NCBI GenBank assembly: GCA_009760855.2
Contig: WPIO01000025.1
Coordinates: 882,501-946,500 of the forward strand
Length of the DNA: 64,000 nt
From: Cristatella mucedo
Taxonomy: Eukaryota > Bryozoa > Phylactolaemata > Cristatellidae
Reading direction: 5' to 3'
In this document: positions 21,306-30,893 of the stretch, piece by piece
Layout of the letters: each line of letters starts with the position of its first letter
Position numbering within the stretch: position 1 is the stretch's first letter
Position numbers and translations under genes: made by a program
The notes under the pieces: generated by a model
Told to the model about the DNA's origin: nothing
Seen by the model: only the letters and a program-made list of their open reading frames with translations
Databases searched by the model: none

Positions 21306-21654
21306 ACAAGCACATCCGCAGCTAAGAGTTGTTACTGGCATCCAGGCGCGTTTCGGGTGACCGGACAACACGTGACCAGAATAGTGGCGAACTGGCGCCT
21401 CGAGACGAGGCTAACGAGTCCCATAAGCCAGCCGCACTGAGACACGCAGGTACAGCGACGCTAGCCGGAGACCAACAGTAACCAATAGCATGACGTCATA
21501 ACATGGCAGCATAACACCTTAATAGCATGTCCATGTTCTCAGCGTCCAGGCCTCTATTCCATTGCCGAATAGGACCACTCCTGTTTGATTCCTACGACTA
21601 AAGACCGTTGGCGACTCAGTGAGTCATTTTCTCTGAAGATCCTAGACTTTGGGA

Positions 21655-21809
21655 GTCGCTCCCATAGTTCTTACGCAACGACATCTCCATACTTACTGCT
21701 GCTTACTGTTGCACATCCTTTCAAGCCGTCCTGAGCTGTTACTTTGGTTCTACTCCATTCCTCAACTGCCATCACGACTCAGTTATGCTTCCCACTTTCA
21801 CTTATGGGC
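21655..21809 (+). mobile_element. LINE-A 3' fragment
   Basis: Matches the C-terminal coding end of LINE-A: TTCTTACGCAACGACATCTC, then a diverged CTGCCGACTATGG region, GTCCTGAGCTGTTAC and TATGCTTCCCACTTTCACTT. It ends abruptly where the SINE-A head begins. Confidence 0.75.
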
Positions 21810-21911
21810 AGTGATAGCCCAGGAGGTAAGGTGCTGGCTCCTCCATACGACCGAGGTCGTGTGTCCGAATCCGGCAGTGGCGATCGTTGATTGTTAACTA
21901 CACGCGGTGGA
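21810..21911 (+). mobile_element. SINE-A 5' part (truncated)
   Basis: Head TGATAGCCCAGGAGGTAAGG, B-box GTGTCCGAATCC, ending at CGCGGTGG where a minus-strand LINE-B (ATT)n tail begins. The tail of the SINE is missing. Confidence 0.75.
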
Positions 21912-22640
21912 TAATAATAATCATATTAATAACAACAATAAAACACTTGATAAAGCTCCCTCAGAGAGCTCAATCTCTTTCTATGCGCTTTAAATGTGCT
22001 GCAAAGGAAACACGGTCGGGTGGTAGCATGCTCGATAGACAACAAGAATAAACACGGTTAGGGGTGATACGCACAAGATCAGCATGCAAGTGTGGTTAGT
22101 GGCAGCATGCACAGTATCAGCACGCACATCCACATAAAGGACAAATCACAGTGACCCACTCAATGCTGTGATAAATAGATACGTTTTAGCTTCTTTTTAA
22201 ATGTTGAAAAGTCAGAAGACGTCGTTATGGAAGTTGGGGGTGAGTTCCAGGCTTTGGGAGCATACGAACTAAAGTCAGGTCTCCAAAGGATTTGGGTTTT
22301 GTACGAGTTATAGGTAAACCGTTTGATTCCGTAAAGCGGGTGGTACGATGTTTAGCCTGGTGGGGGAATAGATCTGATGGGTAGGCTGGAGCCAAAGAAT
22401 GAAGGGACCTAAAAGTGAGCGAAAGAACCTTTAAGTCGGTCTGTTGCTTGACTGGTAGCCAGTGCAGGTCGGCGAGAAGTGATGTGATGTGGCAACTTTG
22501 ACGCTCACGACAGACAAGCCTAGCTGCAGAGTTTGGCACCAGCTGTGAGCCCCTGATTGCACAGGCCGTTAGACCAGCAAGCAGTGAGTTACAGTAGCCA
22601 AGACCGGATGTCACAAACGCATCGACCAACTTAATGTGGG
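21912..22640 (-). mobile_element. LINE-B, 5'-truncated, with C-terminal ORF remnant
   Basis: From its 3' end (ATT tail at 21912, AGCGCATAGAAAGAGATTG on the minus strand) it extends into coding sequence. The frame 22689-22225 reads GLGYCNSLLAGLTACAIRG, NSAARLVCRERQSCHITSLL, ADLHWLPVKQQTDLKVLSL and TFRSLHSLAPAYPSDLF. These are the C-terminal landmarks of CR1/L2-type LINE polyproteins (DYCNSLL, AARLV, LHWLPV, LAPxYL). The ORF is clearly a different family from LINE-A, whose equivalents read CNSLLAGLPKKA and LGWLPVEQ. There is no reverse transcriptase core, so it is dead. Confidence 0.88.
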
Positions 22641-22642
22641 TG

Positions 22643-22697
22643 ATAGCTGTTAAGGCTTTTCTGCCGCTATACAAACGAGGCTGTAACATCAGCTAAT
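22643..22697 (+). mobile_element. SINE-A tail fragment
   Basis: GCTGTTAAGGCTTTTCTGCC then GCTATACAAACGAGGCTGTA and ACATCAGC: the SINE-A 3' tail alone, abutting the truncated end of the LINE-B copy. Confidence 0.7.
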
Positions 22698-22888
22698 ACT
22701 TATTTCTGCTGCATGACATGAAGTCTGATGTTTACCGTATGGGCACCGAAAGTCGCTTAGACTTGAAGTGGGTTGCAAAAAACACTCCGGCGTACACCCA
22801 CTTAGTGCACGTGGCTTTGGAATCCATAAACCGATAAAACCATAAACCCGCAATAAAAACCAGCCATAAAACCACACATTGGGCATAC

Positions 22889-22940
22889 GTAAAGCGACAG
22901 CGTAAGAGACTAGGTTTTCTTAGGGCGCTATACAGGTAAA
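22889..22940 (+). mobile_element. LINE-B-like 3' terminus, diverged
   Basis: GTAAAGCGACAGCGTAAGAG, then TTAGGGCGCTATACAGG, aligns with the LINE-B/SINE-B tail. Confidence 0.5.
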
Positions 22941-22949
22941 CTGTATGCA

Positions 22950-23790
22950 GTGCATATATACACGGTAACTAGATATCTAAGACTGATGCTCCAGGCAGGC
23001 GAGACAGGCCCGAGTCGAACCAAAAGTTCACGGCTTGCGTATCGAGCGCCAACTCGTGCCGCCGCCGCTGCGTCTCAGCAGCCCAGCGGTGAGCGATTGC
23101 ACTTCGCCGTCTGCGTCGACGCGGTTTCGAGCCCTGGAGCGCCAGCGACCAGCTCCGATCGGGACTTTTGCGTCGTCCGCCGAGGATGGTGGTGGCCGAG
23201 ATTTCCGCCGCGGAATGGAGTGAAGGGACAGTGGACACGGGCGCTGCTGCCGCTCGTGGGCTCGAGCGCGTTCGCCCGCTCCCAGCAGCATACGCCGCGG
23301 TGCACATTACCCGCGCACAGGCGTAGCCCGGGGTGGGCAGGGAGTACAGATGTCCTCGGACGCCAAGGCCTTGGGGGCGCCAAATGCAAAATCGACTGTG
23401 CAAATTATTTCAAGCTTTTTCAAATGAGAATACCAATCTTGATTTCAAGCAAGTCCTTGGTTTCAATGGACTTGACTATTGCTGGCTTATCTTGTGAAGC
23501 ATGGTTACAGACGTTGACCAAGCTGTAGCATGTAGCTCTGGCGGTCCGCGCGCGACGATACGGAAGCACCAAGGGGGTTTTAACTACCGCGTATTCGGCT
23601 GGTGCATGCAGCGTGCAACTGTGATTGCTACCTTGTAGCTTTACTACAGTGAATAAGACTTCATCGACTTGATGTGCCTGCTAGCGTACTTTTTGCATTT
23701 CTTCCGTGGTGGCGCTATATTGTGCCGAAATTTTGACAGGGGGAGGGGTCACCATTCGAAGCTTTTTGTAGTCCTCAGGCACCGAAAGGC
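22950..23790. other. CpG-rich segment without a supported gene
   Basis: CpG-dense at 23000-23340 with all frames open; AT-richer after 23400. No domain recognised on either strand. It could contain a promoter. Confidence 0.35.
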
Positions 23791-23799
23791 CTCACTAAT

Positions 23800-23935
23800 A
23801 GTAATAATAATAATGCACTTGACAAAGCGCCCTTAGAGAACTCAATATCTTTCTAAGCGCTTTACATTTGCTGCAAAGAGAAATGCAATTGAATGGTGAG
23901 TAATATCATGCTTGATAAACAAGCAACATGAATAA
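23800..23935 (-). mobile_element. LINE-B 3' end fragment
   Basis: TAATAATAATAATGCACTTG at the left, then AGCGCTTAGAAAGATATTG and GCAAATGTAAAGCGC (minus strand) mark the LINE-B 3' end. An (ACT)n run follows at 23937-23958. Confidence 0.85.
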
Positions 23936-23959
23936 CTACTACTACTACTACCACTACTC

Positions 23960-24420
23960 CTCTGCCGCCTCAAGGGAGGGGGCGGGTCGCTCCACGAGCT
24001 CCTCGGCTCAACGATCGCGCTGCAGCTAACGACGCGGTACTGACGAGAGTCAGGTCAGGCGCTGACCGCACGCACCCAGATCGCGAGGGACCAGCATGGG
24101 TTTCCGGCCGACCCGGGGGTGGGGTTCGGTCGGCGGCGGCAGCGCTGACGTAGCGCACAATCGGAGCCAGACGGCGGAGCTGTGAGCCAGCCGCCGGACC
24201 GCGAGCGAGTGGTAGAATCTGCCCGAGGCTTTCGAGTCTTGACAATGATAAAACCAAAATCCAATTGAGCGGATGATGTCATCGGATGAAGATACTGCAG
24301 TTGCCATCCTGAATCTGTTTATATGCCAGCCAGCCTGCTCCACGCATTTATGACATCGCGCCATGATTTCCGTAGTTCACTGCTCGAAGGTCTTCCTGCC
24401 TGTGCAATAGAACGCTCACT
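23960..24420. other. GC-rich spacer
   Basis: CpG-rich DNA with overlapping open frames on the minus strand and no recognised product. Confidence 0.35.
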
Positions 24421-24485
24421 GTTGTATGTATGTATGTATGTATCTCCGTCAGTAACTCCACAAAGTCATAAAGACCATGTGGGTG

Positions 24486-26342
24486 TTACGCAGGAGAGTT
24501 TTCTATAGCGCACTCACAGCCTAAGCGGCTTTCGGTATGCATTCGGTACCCAACAGACTTCGTCTCACGAAACAAAGAGAAAGTGGGAAGCATAGCAGAG
24601 TTAGGAGAGCAGTTGAGGTAGTGAGTAGCATAGAAGTAGCAGTTCAGGACCGCTGAAAAAGATGTGCCATAGTCGGCAGTTGGAGAGTAGATGTCGTTGC
24701 ATAAGAATTGTGGAAGCGAGTTCCACAGTCTAGGACCTGCAGAGCTAAAGCTTCTGTCGCCAACTGTCTTTAAGCGGAGGAATGGGACAGCTAATTTATT
24801 GTCCACACAGGACCTGAGAGCACGAACAGGCTGAAACTGATGCAGCAGTTCAGCTAGGTATGAAGGAGCCAAGCCGTGGCGGGCCTTGTGGGTCAGCGTA
24901 AGAACTTTGCTCCGTATCCTTTGCTCAACCGGCAACCATCCTAGCTCTTCCAGCAAAGGAGACACGTGCTCAAACCACTGGGACTTGAAGACCAGCCTTG
25001 CAGCCGTATTCATAGTCCGCTGTAGTGGCATAATAGCTTTCTTTGGTAGCCCAGCCAAAAGGGAATTACAATTATCAAGCCGAGACAGAACTAAAGAGCT
25101 AGTTAAATTTTTTACAAGCCACTGTGGCAGACAGCTTCTAATCTTGGATAGGGATCGGACGTGATGGCTAGCTGTAGAGGCAGTCTTCTGAATGAAGCTT
25201 TTTAAATTGAGGCAGCTGACGAACACGACACCTAGATTACGAGCACGTGGTGAAGGTCGCACAATAGCATCACCTATTAGAACAGCAAAGCCTTTTAATC
25301 CAGCCAAACGCTTAGGGTGTCCTATGAGAAGCAGTTCGGTTTTATCGTCATTTAATTTCAGGAAGTTTTCCGACATCCAGGATCGAATATCGGCAAGGCA
25401 AGCATTCAGTTTTTCAGTTGCTGCAGCCGATTCTGACGGTTTAAATGACAAATACAACTGAGTATCGTCAGCATAGAAGTGATATCCTATTCCATGGGCC
25501 TTAATCACTTTTCCCAGAGGTTGCGTATAGATGGAGAACAGCAAGGGACCGAGTACAGACCCTTGAGGGACTCCACAGGTGACCCTTCTCATGTCTGAGA
25601 CCTGACCCCCATACGACACGGATTGAACACGATCAGACAAGTATGATTTAAACCACGCCAGTGCTTTGTCTGCCAGACCGATCGTTGTTCTCAGTCGTTC
25701 AAGCAGAACTTCGTGATCAATGGTGTCGAAGGCAGCTGACAGATCAAGCAGAGCTAGGGCAGTGACATTCCCTTCGTCATTGCCACGTAGAATGTCATTG
25801 TTAACACGGAGGAGAGCAGTTTCAGTAGAGTGCTGCCTCTTGAAACCTGATTGAAATGTTTCTGACATTCCATTATTTTCAATATGTTCAACTAGCTGCT
25901 TAGCAACAATTTTTTCAAGAATCTTTGATAGGAATGGAAGGGAAACTGGACGATAGTTTGCTAGGACCTCTGTGTCTAATCCAGGCTTTTTAAGAATAAG
26001 TCTAACGATTGCCGATTTGAAGGACTTGGGGACGACCCCATTTCCCAAAGAAGCATTAAAAATCTTGGTTATCGTAGGGTTAAGTTGGTCTGCCAGTGAA
26101 GACCACAGAGATGAAGGTATAGGGTCTTCAGGAGACGAGCTCTTTTTGCTAGACCTTATTAGGGCAGCCACATCACAGGCAGAAACATCGGAGAACCTTT
26201 TAAGAAAGGTCACAGGTTGAGGAACGGCGATTGCTTTGGTCGGTGGGGGCTTAATGGAGGCACGAATGTGCACAATTTTTTCAGTATAGAAGGCTGAAAA
26301 CTTTTCGGCTGGGCCCTTAATATCTGGGGAGTCAGACCTCAC
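24486..26342 (-). CDS. LINE-A reverse transcriptase ORF (618 codons)
   Basis: An uninterrupted frame containing the RT domain and C-terminal region. It copies LINE RNA into DNA at the nicked target. Landmarks in order: NYRPVSLPFLSKILEKIVAK (fingers; one Leu fewer than the plus copy), LLDLSAAFDTIDHEVLLERL (motif A Asp), GVPQGSVLGPLLFSIY (motif B), FYADDTQLYL (motif C, catalytic Asp pair near residue 290), LKLNDDKTELLLIGHP, then C-terminal CNSLLAGLPKKAIMPLQR and LGWLPVEQRIRSKVLTLTHK. The displayed start is not an ATG; in the intact element this would be the C-terminal two thirds of a single EN-RT polyprotein, and the upstream part is broken by frameshifts. Confidence 0.9.
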   Translation of the reverse strand: MRSDSPDIKGPAEKFSAFYTEKIVHIRASIKPPPTKAIAVPQPVTFLKRFSDVSACDVAALIRSSKKSSSPEDPIPSSLWSSLADQLNPTITKIFNASLGNGVVPKSFKSAIVRLILKKPGLDTEVLANYRPVSLPFLSKILEKIVAKQLVEHIENNGMSETFQSGFKRQHSTETALLRVNNDILRGNDEGNVTALALLDLSAAFDTIDHEVLLERLRTTIGLADKALAWFKSYLSDRVQSVSYGGQVSDMRRVTCGVPQGSVLGPLLFSIYTQPLGKVIKAHGIGYHFYADDTQLYLSFKPSESAAATEKLNACLADIRSWMSENFLKLNDDKTELLLIGHPKRLAGLKGFAVLIGDAIVRPSPRARNLGVVFVSCLNLKSFIQKTASTASHHVRSLSKIRSCLPQWLVKNLTSSLVLSRLDNCNSLLAGLPKKAIMPLQRTMNTAARLVFKSQWFEHVSPLLEELGWLPVEQRIRSKVLTLTHKARHGLAPSYLAELLHQFQPVRALRSCVDNKLAVPFLRLKTVGDRSFSSAGPRLWNSLPQFLCNDIYSPTADYGTSFSAVLNCYFYATHYLNCSPNSAMLPTFSLFRETKSVGYRMHTESRLGCECAIENSPA

Positions 26343-26399
26343 AGCATTGGCCAGTAAATGGTTTACTGTCTTATAAATCTGTTTAGTGTCCGACTGGCA

Positions 26400-27437
26400 G
26401 GAATTCAGTTTTCTAATGAAAAAAGAAGCCCTGGCTTTTTCAAGTTTTCGTGTGTAAACTCGAAGGAAGTCTTTAAAATTGACTAGGTCTGCCTCAGACC
26501 CCCGATTTCTTGAAACGACGTTCTAGCCTGCGCTTAACACGGCGCATCTTAAGGAGTTTTTTGTAAATTGAAAGGAATCTCGACGACTTTGAGCACGGAT
26601 AGAGCGAACGGGAGCATGCTTGTCAAGAGCACTCCTGAGTGTCATGTTCATCGCATCTGTGAGGGTATCGAGGCTGCCGGTCGAGTCTGAATGCAGATCA
26701 AGAAGGCCTGCATCACAAACAGATTTCAAAAACTTGTCCACGTTAATGCTTTGTAAGCTACGTCGTTTGGCAAATTCGACATTGCCCTGTACGTACGAGG
26801 GAGCAGGAACAGTAAACGAGACCGAACAATGATCTGAGAGGGTCAGTGGGCACACCACAAAGTCAGTGGGGAGGACATCCTTAGTGATCACGAGATCTAG
26901 AATGTGGCCACCGACGTGGGTGCTATGATTAACGTGTTGGGCCAAACCAAAATTCTCCAGACAGTCAAGAAATGAGCGGATCTGGCTGTTGCTAGGGTTG
27001 TCAACGTGAATATTGAAGTCTCCTACAATCAGTAACGGCCTGTCACACGCAAATATTTTAGCGAGGAACTCTTGAAAACTCCTCTATAAACAAGTTTAGA
27101 CAGCCAGAAGGAGGCCGGTATATCACAACGGTGAGAGGCATTGTCTTTGATGAAGACCTGATAGCAACCGATTCAAACGATGACCCATGCGAGAGACTGC
27201 ACATTTTATAGCCAAACGATTCGCGAACAACAATTGCAACCCGCCACCAACCTTGTCAGAACGCATGGACTGATAGAATGAGAACCCGGGTGGGGTGGTC
27301 TCGGAAATACAGCTACAGGAACAAGGCGTCATCCAGGTTTCGGTAAGCAGAAATGCATCTAGCTTCTCGTGGACCACCTGATCGCGGATAAGTAACCCCT
27401 TGGTTTTTAGCGAGCGGACATTTATTAGGCGGAATTG
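26400..27437 (-). pseudogene. LINE-A endonuclease region, frameshifted
   Basis: The APE-type endonuclease of the same element. The first frame reads MHQFRLINVRSLKTKGLLIR, AFLLTETWMTPC and SMRSDKVGGG, then slips because a run of four G in the plus copy is three here (about 27240). A later frame (26945-26523) reads AQHVNHSTHVGGHILDLVI and LTLSDHCSVSFTVPAPSY, containing the SDH catalytic motif. The GDFNIHVDN motif lies between them in a third frame. At least three indels separate the pieces. Confidence 0.85.
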
Positions 27438-27461
27438 ATGCATAGTTCGCGGTAGCGGGGT

Positions 27462-27470
27462 ATATATATA

Positions 27471-27524
<54 letters not shown>
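27462..27524. repeat. (TA)n microsatellite
   Basis: About 30 TA units with one TTTA interruption, immediately beyond the truncated 5' end of the minus LINE-A copy. Confidence 0.97.
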
Positions 27525-27525
<1 letters not shown>

Positions 27526-27529
27526 CAAA

Positions 27530-28300
27530 AGCCGAAATTGCCACACTATACCGATTCTCTCACAGACCCGCATTGGCTTAGTATGTAGCGGCATATCGAA
27601 TTCAGTGTTCCATCTCTCACTTGCACGTCTCTTCATTCTCTTGCTCCGGCCTACCTATTGGAAATGCTTTCTATTGTCCTGGCGTTGCATTTTACCAACC
27701 GCCTCCCTTACTACTCAATTCGTTTACAGGTGCCTCTAATATGCCGCTACGCCGTACGTTTACCCTCTCGCTTTTCATACGTTCGCCAATAACGAACCTC
27801 AAATCTTGAAGACAGTGCCTTCAGTTCTTAGACTCCCAAAGCTTGGAATTTAATTCCGGCTGAAATCGTGATATCCCCTGCCTTGATGACGTTTACAAAA
27901 AGCTTAAACAACTCATATTCCTTACGGCCGTCGCTCCGAAGGTGTGCAACTGTCCCCCGTTCGCTACTGCATGCTAACAACACTGTGCACGTCATCGCAA
28001 GTCGATTGACGCGCTTCATAACAAGCACGCGTACATTATATTCAAGAAGTGTCCGTGTTTTAGGAGCCTCGACTCTGGCGCTACTCTGCAGAATCGCTCT
28101 GGCGAGTCGCCCTTACGGGCGGCGTCGCGAACCACCGACGTACTGTAGGCGTGACATTTGCCGAACCGCTCCCCTTCAAGCGGAAGCTATAAGCTCTTCC
28201 CTGGTGCAACCGCCGGCGACACGATTTGGCAACGACGGTGCTTGAGCCCTATTAAAAATAAGAGATCCTCGCCGGCGGCTCGGTCGATCGGACATAAAGA
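27530..28300. other. No recognisable gene
   Basis: Mixed-composition DNA. A 125-codon plus frame at 27868-28245 has no features. GC content rises towards the PPP1R3 upstream region. Confidence 0.4.
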
Positions 28301-28399
28301 GCGGGTGCAGAAGGACGCCACGGCCTCCCACCCCCCCTCCCCCATCTTAGGTACGGCGGTACCGGCGTACAGATCCCTACCAGCCGGGAGTCACGTTCG

Positions 28400-28689
28400 C
28401 TCCGCTGTCTGATTGGTTGGCTGTAGAAAAACCGGGAGGGCCGGCTCGTGTCGGGCCAAGTTTTTCATTGGTGGAGCCTCTGTTGCGATCACGTCGACCT
28501 TGAGTGGACGTGCGCTGGTCACGAACCGCGTAGCCCGTGCTCGCCGAGCCCTTTCGCGGAGGCTGCGTTCATTTGCGCTCTGGCCAGCCACGTGAGGTTC
28601 GGCTGAGCAGGCGGCGGCCGCTGCATACACGCCGCAGCTGCAGCTCGCAGCGACGCATTCGCATCCCGATCAAACGGATCAAAGTAAGT
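28400..28689 (+). promoter_or_regulatory. Candidate PPP1R3 promoter and 5' noncoding exon
   Basis: CpG-rich DNA with two inverted CCAAT boxes (ATTGG at 28412-28416 and 28467-28471) and, downstream, an AAA|GTAAGT donor at 28684. A noncoding first exon ending at 28683 could splice to the acceptor AACCTAG ending 29644, 13 bp before the PPP1R3 start codon. This is inferred from consensus only; there is no TATA box, as expected of CpG promoters. Confidence 0.4.
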
Positions 28690-29657
28690 CGGCTGGCGGG
28701 CTCGGCTGCAGCTGCCCGTGCACGGGTCCGGTATTCCAGTCTCCCGCCGAGTCGCCGCGGCTTGTATCGTTTACCGGCCTCTGCCGCGTCCGGCCGCGTG
28801 GCAGAATGCTCGCCGCTCGCTCGCTCCGTCGAGAGAGTGTGTCGACGCCCTGCTGCTCAATCTAGGCCCGAGCGAGGGCTTCGTCAGGCTGCCGAACATG
28901 TTGAGGTTGCCGGGTCTACGCAGCAGCAGACCCGCTTCCTTCTTGCGCGGCAGGGAGCCCCCTGCACCCTTCGTAGAGCCGCCGTCCACTCCGTGCATCT
29001 TAAATTGCTCCCAGCTGCCGCGCTCGCCGGCCGCCGGAGCCACTTCGAGCGTCCGTGGCTTGTGCGGGCTCCGGTTTGGCCGCCTGCCCGCGCTCTCCTT
29101 GCCCTACAGCGGCAGAACATTTGAACGGGGAACGCAGGGAATCGACCGCCGCCCCCCCCCCCGACCCCGTAAACAAGAACCTCATCTCGCTGGCTCCGCC
29201 CCGGAGAAATCCCGCGTTGCCCGAGAGCCAATGGCAGACAATGCTCTCCCCGACCGTTCGCACTGCATGCAAGCTTTTTCGACAGAATTTTTCTCCTATG
29301 GTTCTACTAGCGCCCCCCCCCCCCGAGATTAGGTGTTAGCTCAGCTCATTGGCTTCATATTTAGGTTTTCGCTTCATGGATGAAAGAAAATACTTTTTAA
29401 AATCTCGCTCGTAAAGAAAGCTTTGTTACTTGAGGTAGGGGGACTGCTCCCGACGACCTCCGATTAATGCTGTACCCCAGGATGGTGCCTGTCAAGTCGT
29501 GTCTGCTGTTGAGTGCTCAGGCGACAGCCGCACCCGAAATTCTGCTGCTTGATGCCTCTGCTCAGAGGCGCGTTGCTGCGACCACGAGTAATGGTAACGG
29601 TGCGTGCATTTTATTGATTTGCGTTGTCTCTTCCGGCAACCTAGGCGGAGGAGACTG

Positions 29658-30893
29658 ATGGCCACGATAATGTGCTCAATGCCGCCTCTGAAGAAAATGC
29701 CCGCCCAGGACGCCGACTCCGCAGCTGCCGCCGCTGCTACAGCTGTGTCAATGCTGTTTCGAGGCTCGTCACCGCCGGCCATAGCGGACTACTTGGGCCT
29801 CTGGGACATCACCTGCAGCGGCAGCTTGGTATCGCTGCCGGGCCAGCAATCCAGGCTGCGACAGCGGCCGGGCTCTGCCCAGCAGCTGCAGCACTGGACT
29901 GCGCCTGCGCAGACAGCCAGCGACCTGCCAACCAACATCTTCAATCGCCTGAAAGAGCTCCGGATTAGCGGCGGCGGCTTTGTTGACGGCGGTGCAGGCG
30001 GAAGCAACGACTTCGCGCCTGCGTCGGATCCGACAGCAGCCGCAGCGATGGCGGCCGTGCGAAGCGCCAAGCCGTTGGCAAGCTGCTGCAAGGCGCGGCG
30101 CTCTGCCGCCGCCGTCGTCGCGAGTGGCACAGCCGCCGCCTCAGCCAGCAGCAAGCGAGTGACGTTCGCCGACCACCGTGGCTTGGACCTCGAGTCGGTC
30201 CGATTGATCCACGAGAGCAGCGACAGCCCGCCGCAGCAGACCTCGCGCATGGTCAGCGCTGCAGCAGCCGCGGCGGCGGCCGCAGCCGCAGCGACGTCGC
30301 GGCTGGCTTTTCGTGTCGACTTCAAGCAGCCCGTTTCGGATTATGCCGCATTCCGCGACCGGCTGACCAGGCAGAGCGTGGCGCTCGAGAACGTCGCCGT
30401 GGCCGCCGGCAGCCGGCTGATCGCCACGGTCAAGGTGAAGAACCTCGCGTTCGAGAAGCGCGTGTTCGTTCGAATGACCGCAGACAATTGGCGTTCCTTC
30501 AAGGATCTGCCGGGTCGCTACGTCGAGTGCAGCAGCGCTTCGGCTTTGAGCGACGGCGGTGCGTCGTCGTCGACATCGGAGGCGCACGGCAGCGCTGCTG
30601 CTTTCGACACGTTCATCGCAGAAGCCGACATAGTGGCCGAGTTCCCTAGCGTCAGCGTGTTCAGGCCACTCGAGTTTGCGGTCTGCTACGAGAGCGCAGG
30701 CACCGAGCAGTACTGGGACAGCAAGGAGGGGCAGAACTACAGGCTTGTGTCCGAGCACGTGCCACTGCCTCTGACCGACTCGGCCAGTCAGGACGAGCTA
30801 GTGTCGCAGCAGCGCTGGGCGGATCGGAGCGATCAGAGGTGGTCGGACTTTGCAGCGTGGCGGCACATCGAACTGGACGTGCCGTACTGGTGA
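29658..30893 (+). CDS. Protein phosphatase 1 regulatory (glycogen-targeting) subunit, PPP1R3 family
   Basis: A 411-residue protein that tethers PP1 catalytic subunit to glycogen, favouring dephosphorylation of glycogen synthase and phosphorylase in the cytosol. The N-terminal half is low-complexity (Ala/Ser/Gln). KRVTFAD at residues 166-172 holds the RVxF PP1-docking motif (R167-F170) followed by the family's GLDLESVRLIHE. After a poly-Ala run comes a CBM21 carbohydrate-binding domain (about 216-366): ENVAVAAGSRLIATVKVKNL, FEKRVFVRMTADNWRSFKDL, an inserted Ser-rich loop, EFAVCYESAGTEQYWDSKEG and QNYRLVSE. W353 and N360-Y361 form the glycogen-contact WDxxxxxNYxx signature. I chose the ATG at 29658 (G at +4) over an upstream GTG; ATGs at 29670 and 29682 are alternatives. 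A single coding exon is typical of the family. The B/C/D/E-type subfamily is not resolved. No AATAAA was seen in the next 200 bp. Confidence 0.93.
   Translation: MATIMCSMPPLKKMPAQDADSAAAAAATAVSMLFRGSSPPAIADYLGLWDITCSGSLVSLPGQQSRLRQRPGSAQQLQHWTAPAQTASDLPTNIFNRLKELRISGGGFVDGGAGGSNDFAPASDPTAAAAMAAVRSAKPLASCCKARRSAAAVVASGTAAASASSKRVTFADHRGLDLESVRLIHESSDSPPQQTSRMVSAAAAAAAAAAAATSRLAFRVDFKQPVSDYAAFRDRLTRQSVALENVAVAAGSRLIATVKVKNLAFEKRVFVRMTADNWRSFKDLPGRYVECSSASALSDGGASSSTSEAHGSAAAFDTFIAEADIVAEFPSVSVFRPLEFAVCYESAGTEQYWDSKEGQNYRLVSEHVPLPLTDSASQDELVSQQRWADRSDQRWSDFAAWRHIELDVPYW

Larger units (their letters stand above)
24423..27437 (-). mobile_element. LINE-A, minus copy, 5'-truncated
   Basis: A non-LTR retrotransposon of CR1/L2 type. 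On the minus strand it starts inside the endonuclease domain (MHQFRLINVRSLKTKG at 27443) and runs through endonuclease, reverse transcriptase and C-terminal region to a 3' UTR ending in a (TACA)n tail (TGTATGTATGTATGTA on the plus strand at 24423). The upstream breakpoint abuts a (TA)n tract. It is very similar to the plus copy at 58.9-62.3 kb. Frame breaks in the endonuclease region make it incapable of autonomous movement. Confidence 0.93.

Noticed and set aside
24886-26832. Plus frames of 70-92 codons
   Set aside because: Antisense shadows of the LINE-A reverse transcriptase and endonuclease frames.
28537-29332. 195- and 204-codon plus frames
   Set aside because: They lie in the CpG-rich PPP1R3 upstream region, overlap each other in different frames and show no domain.
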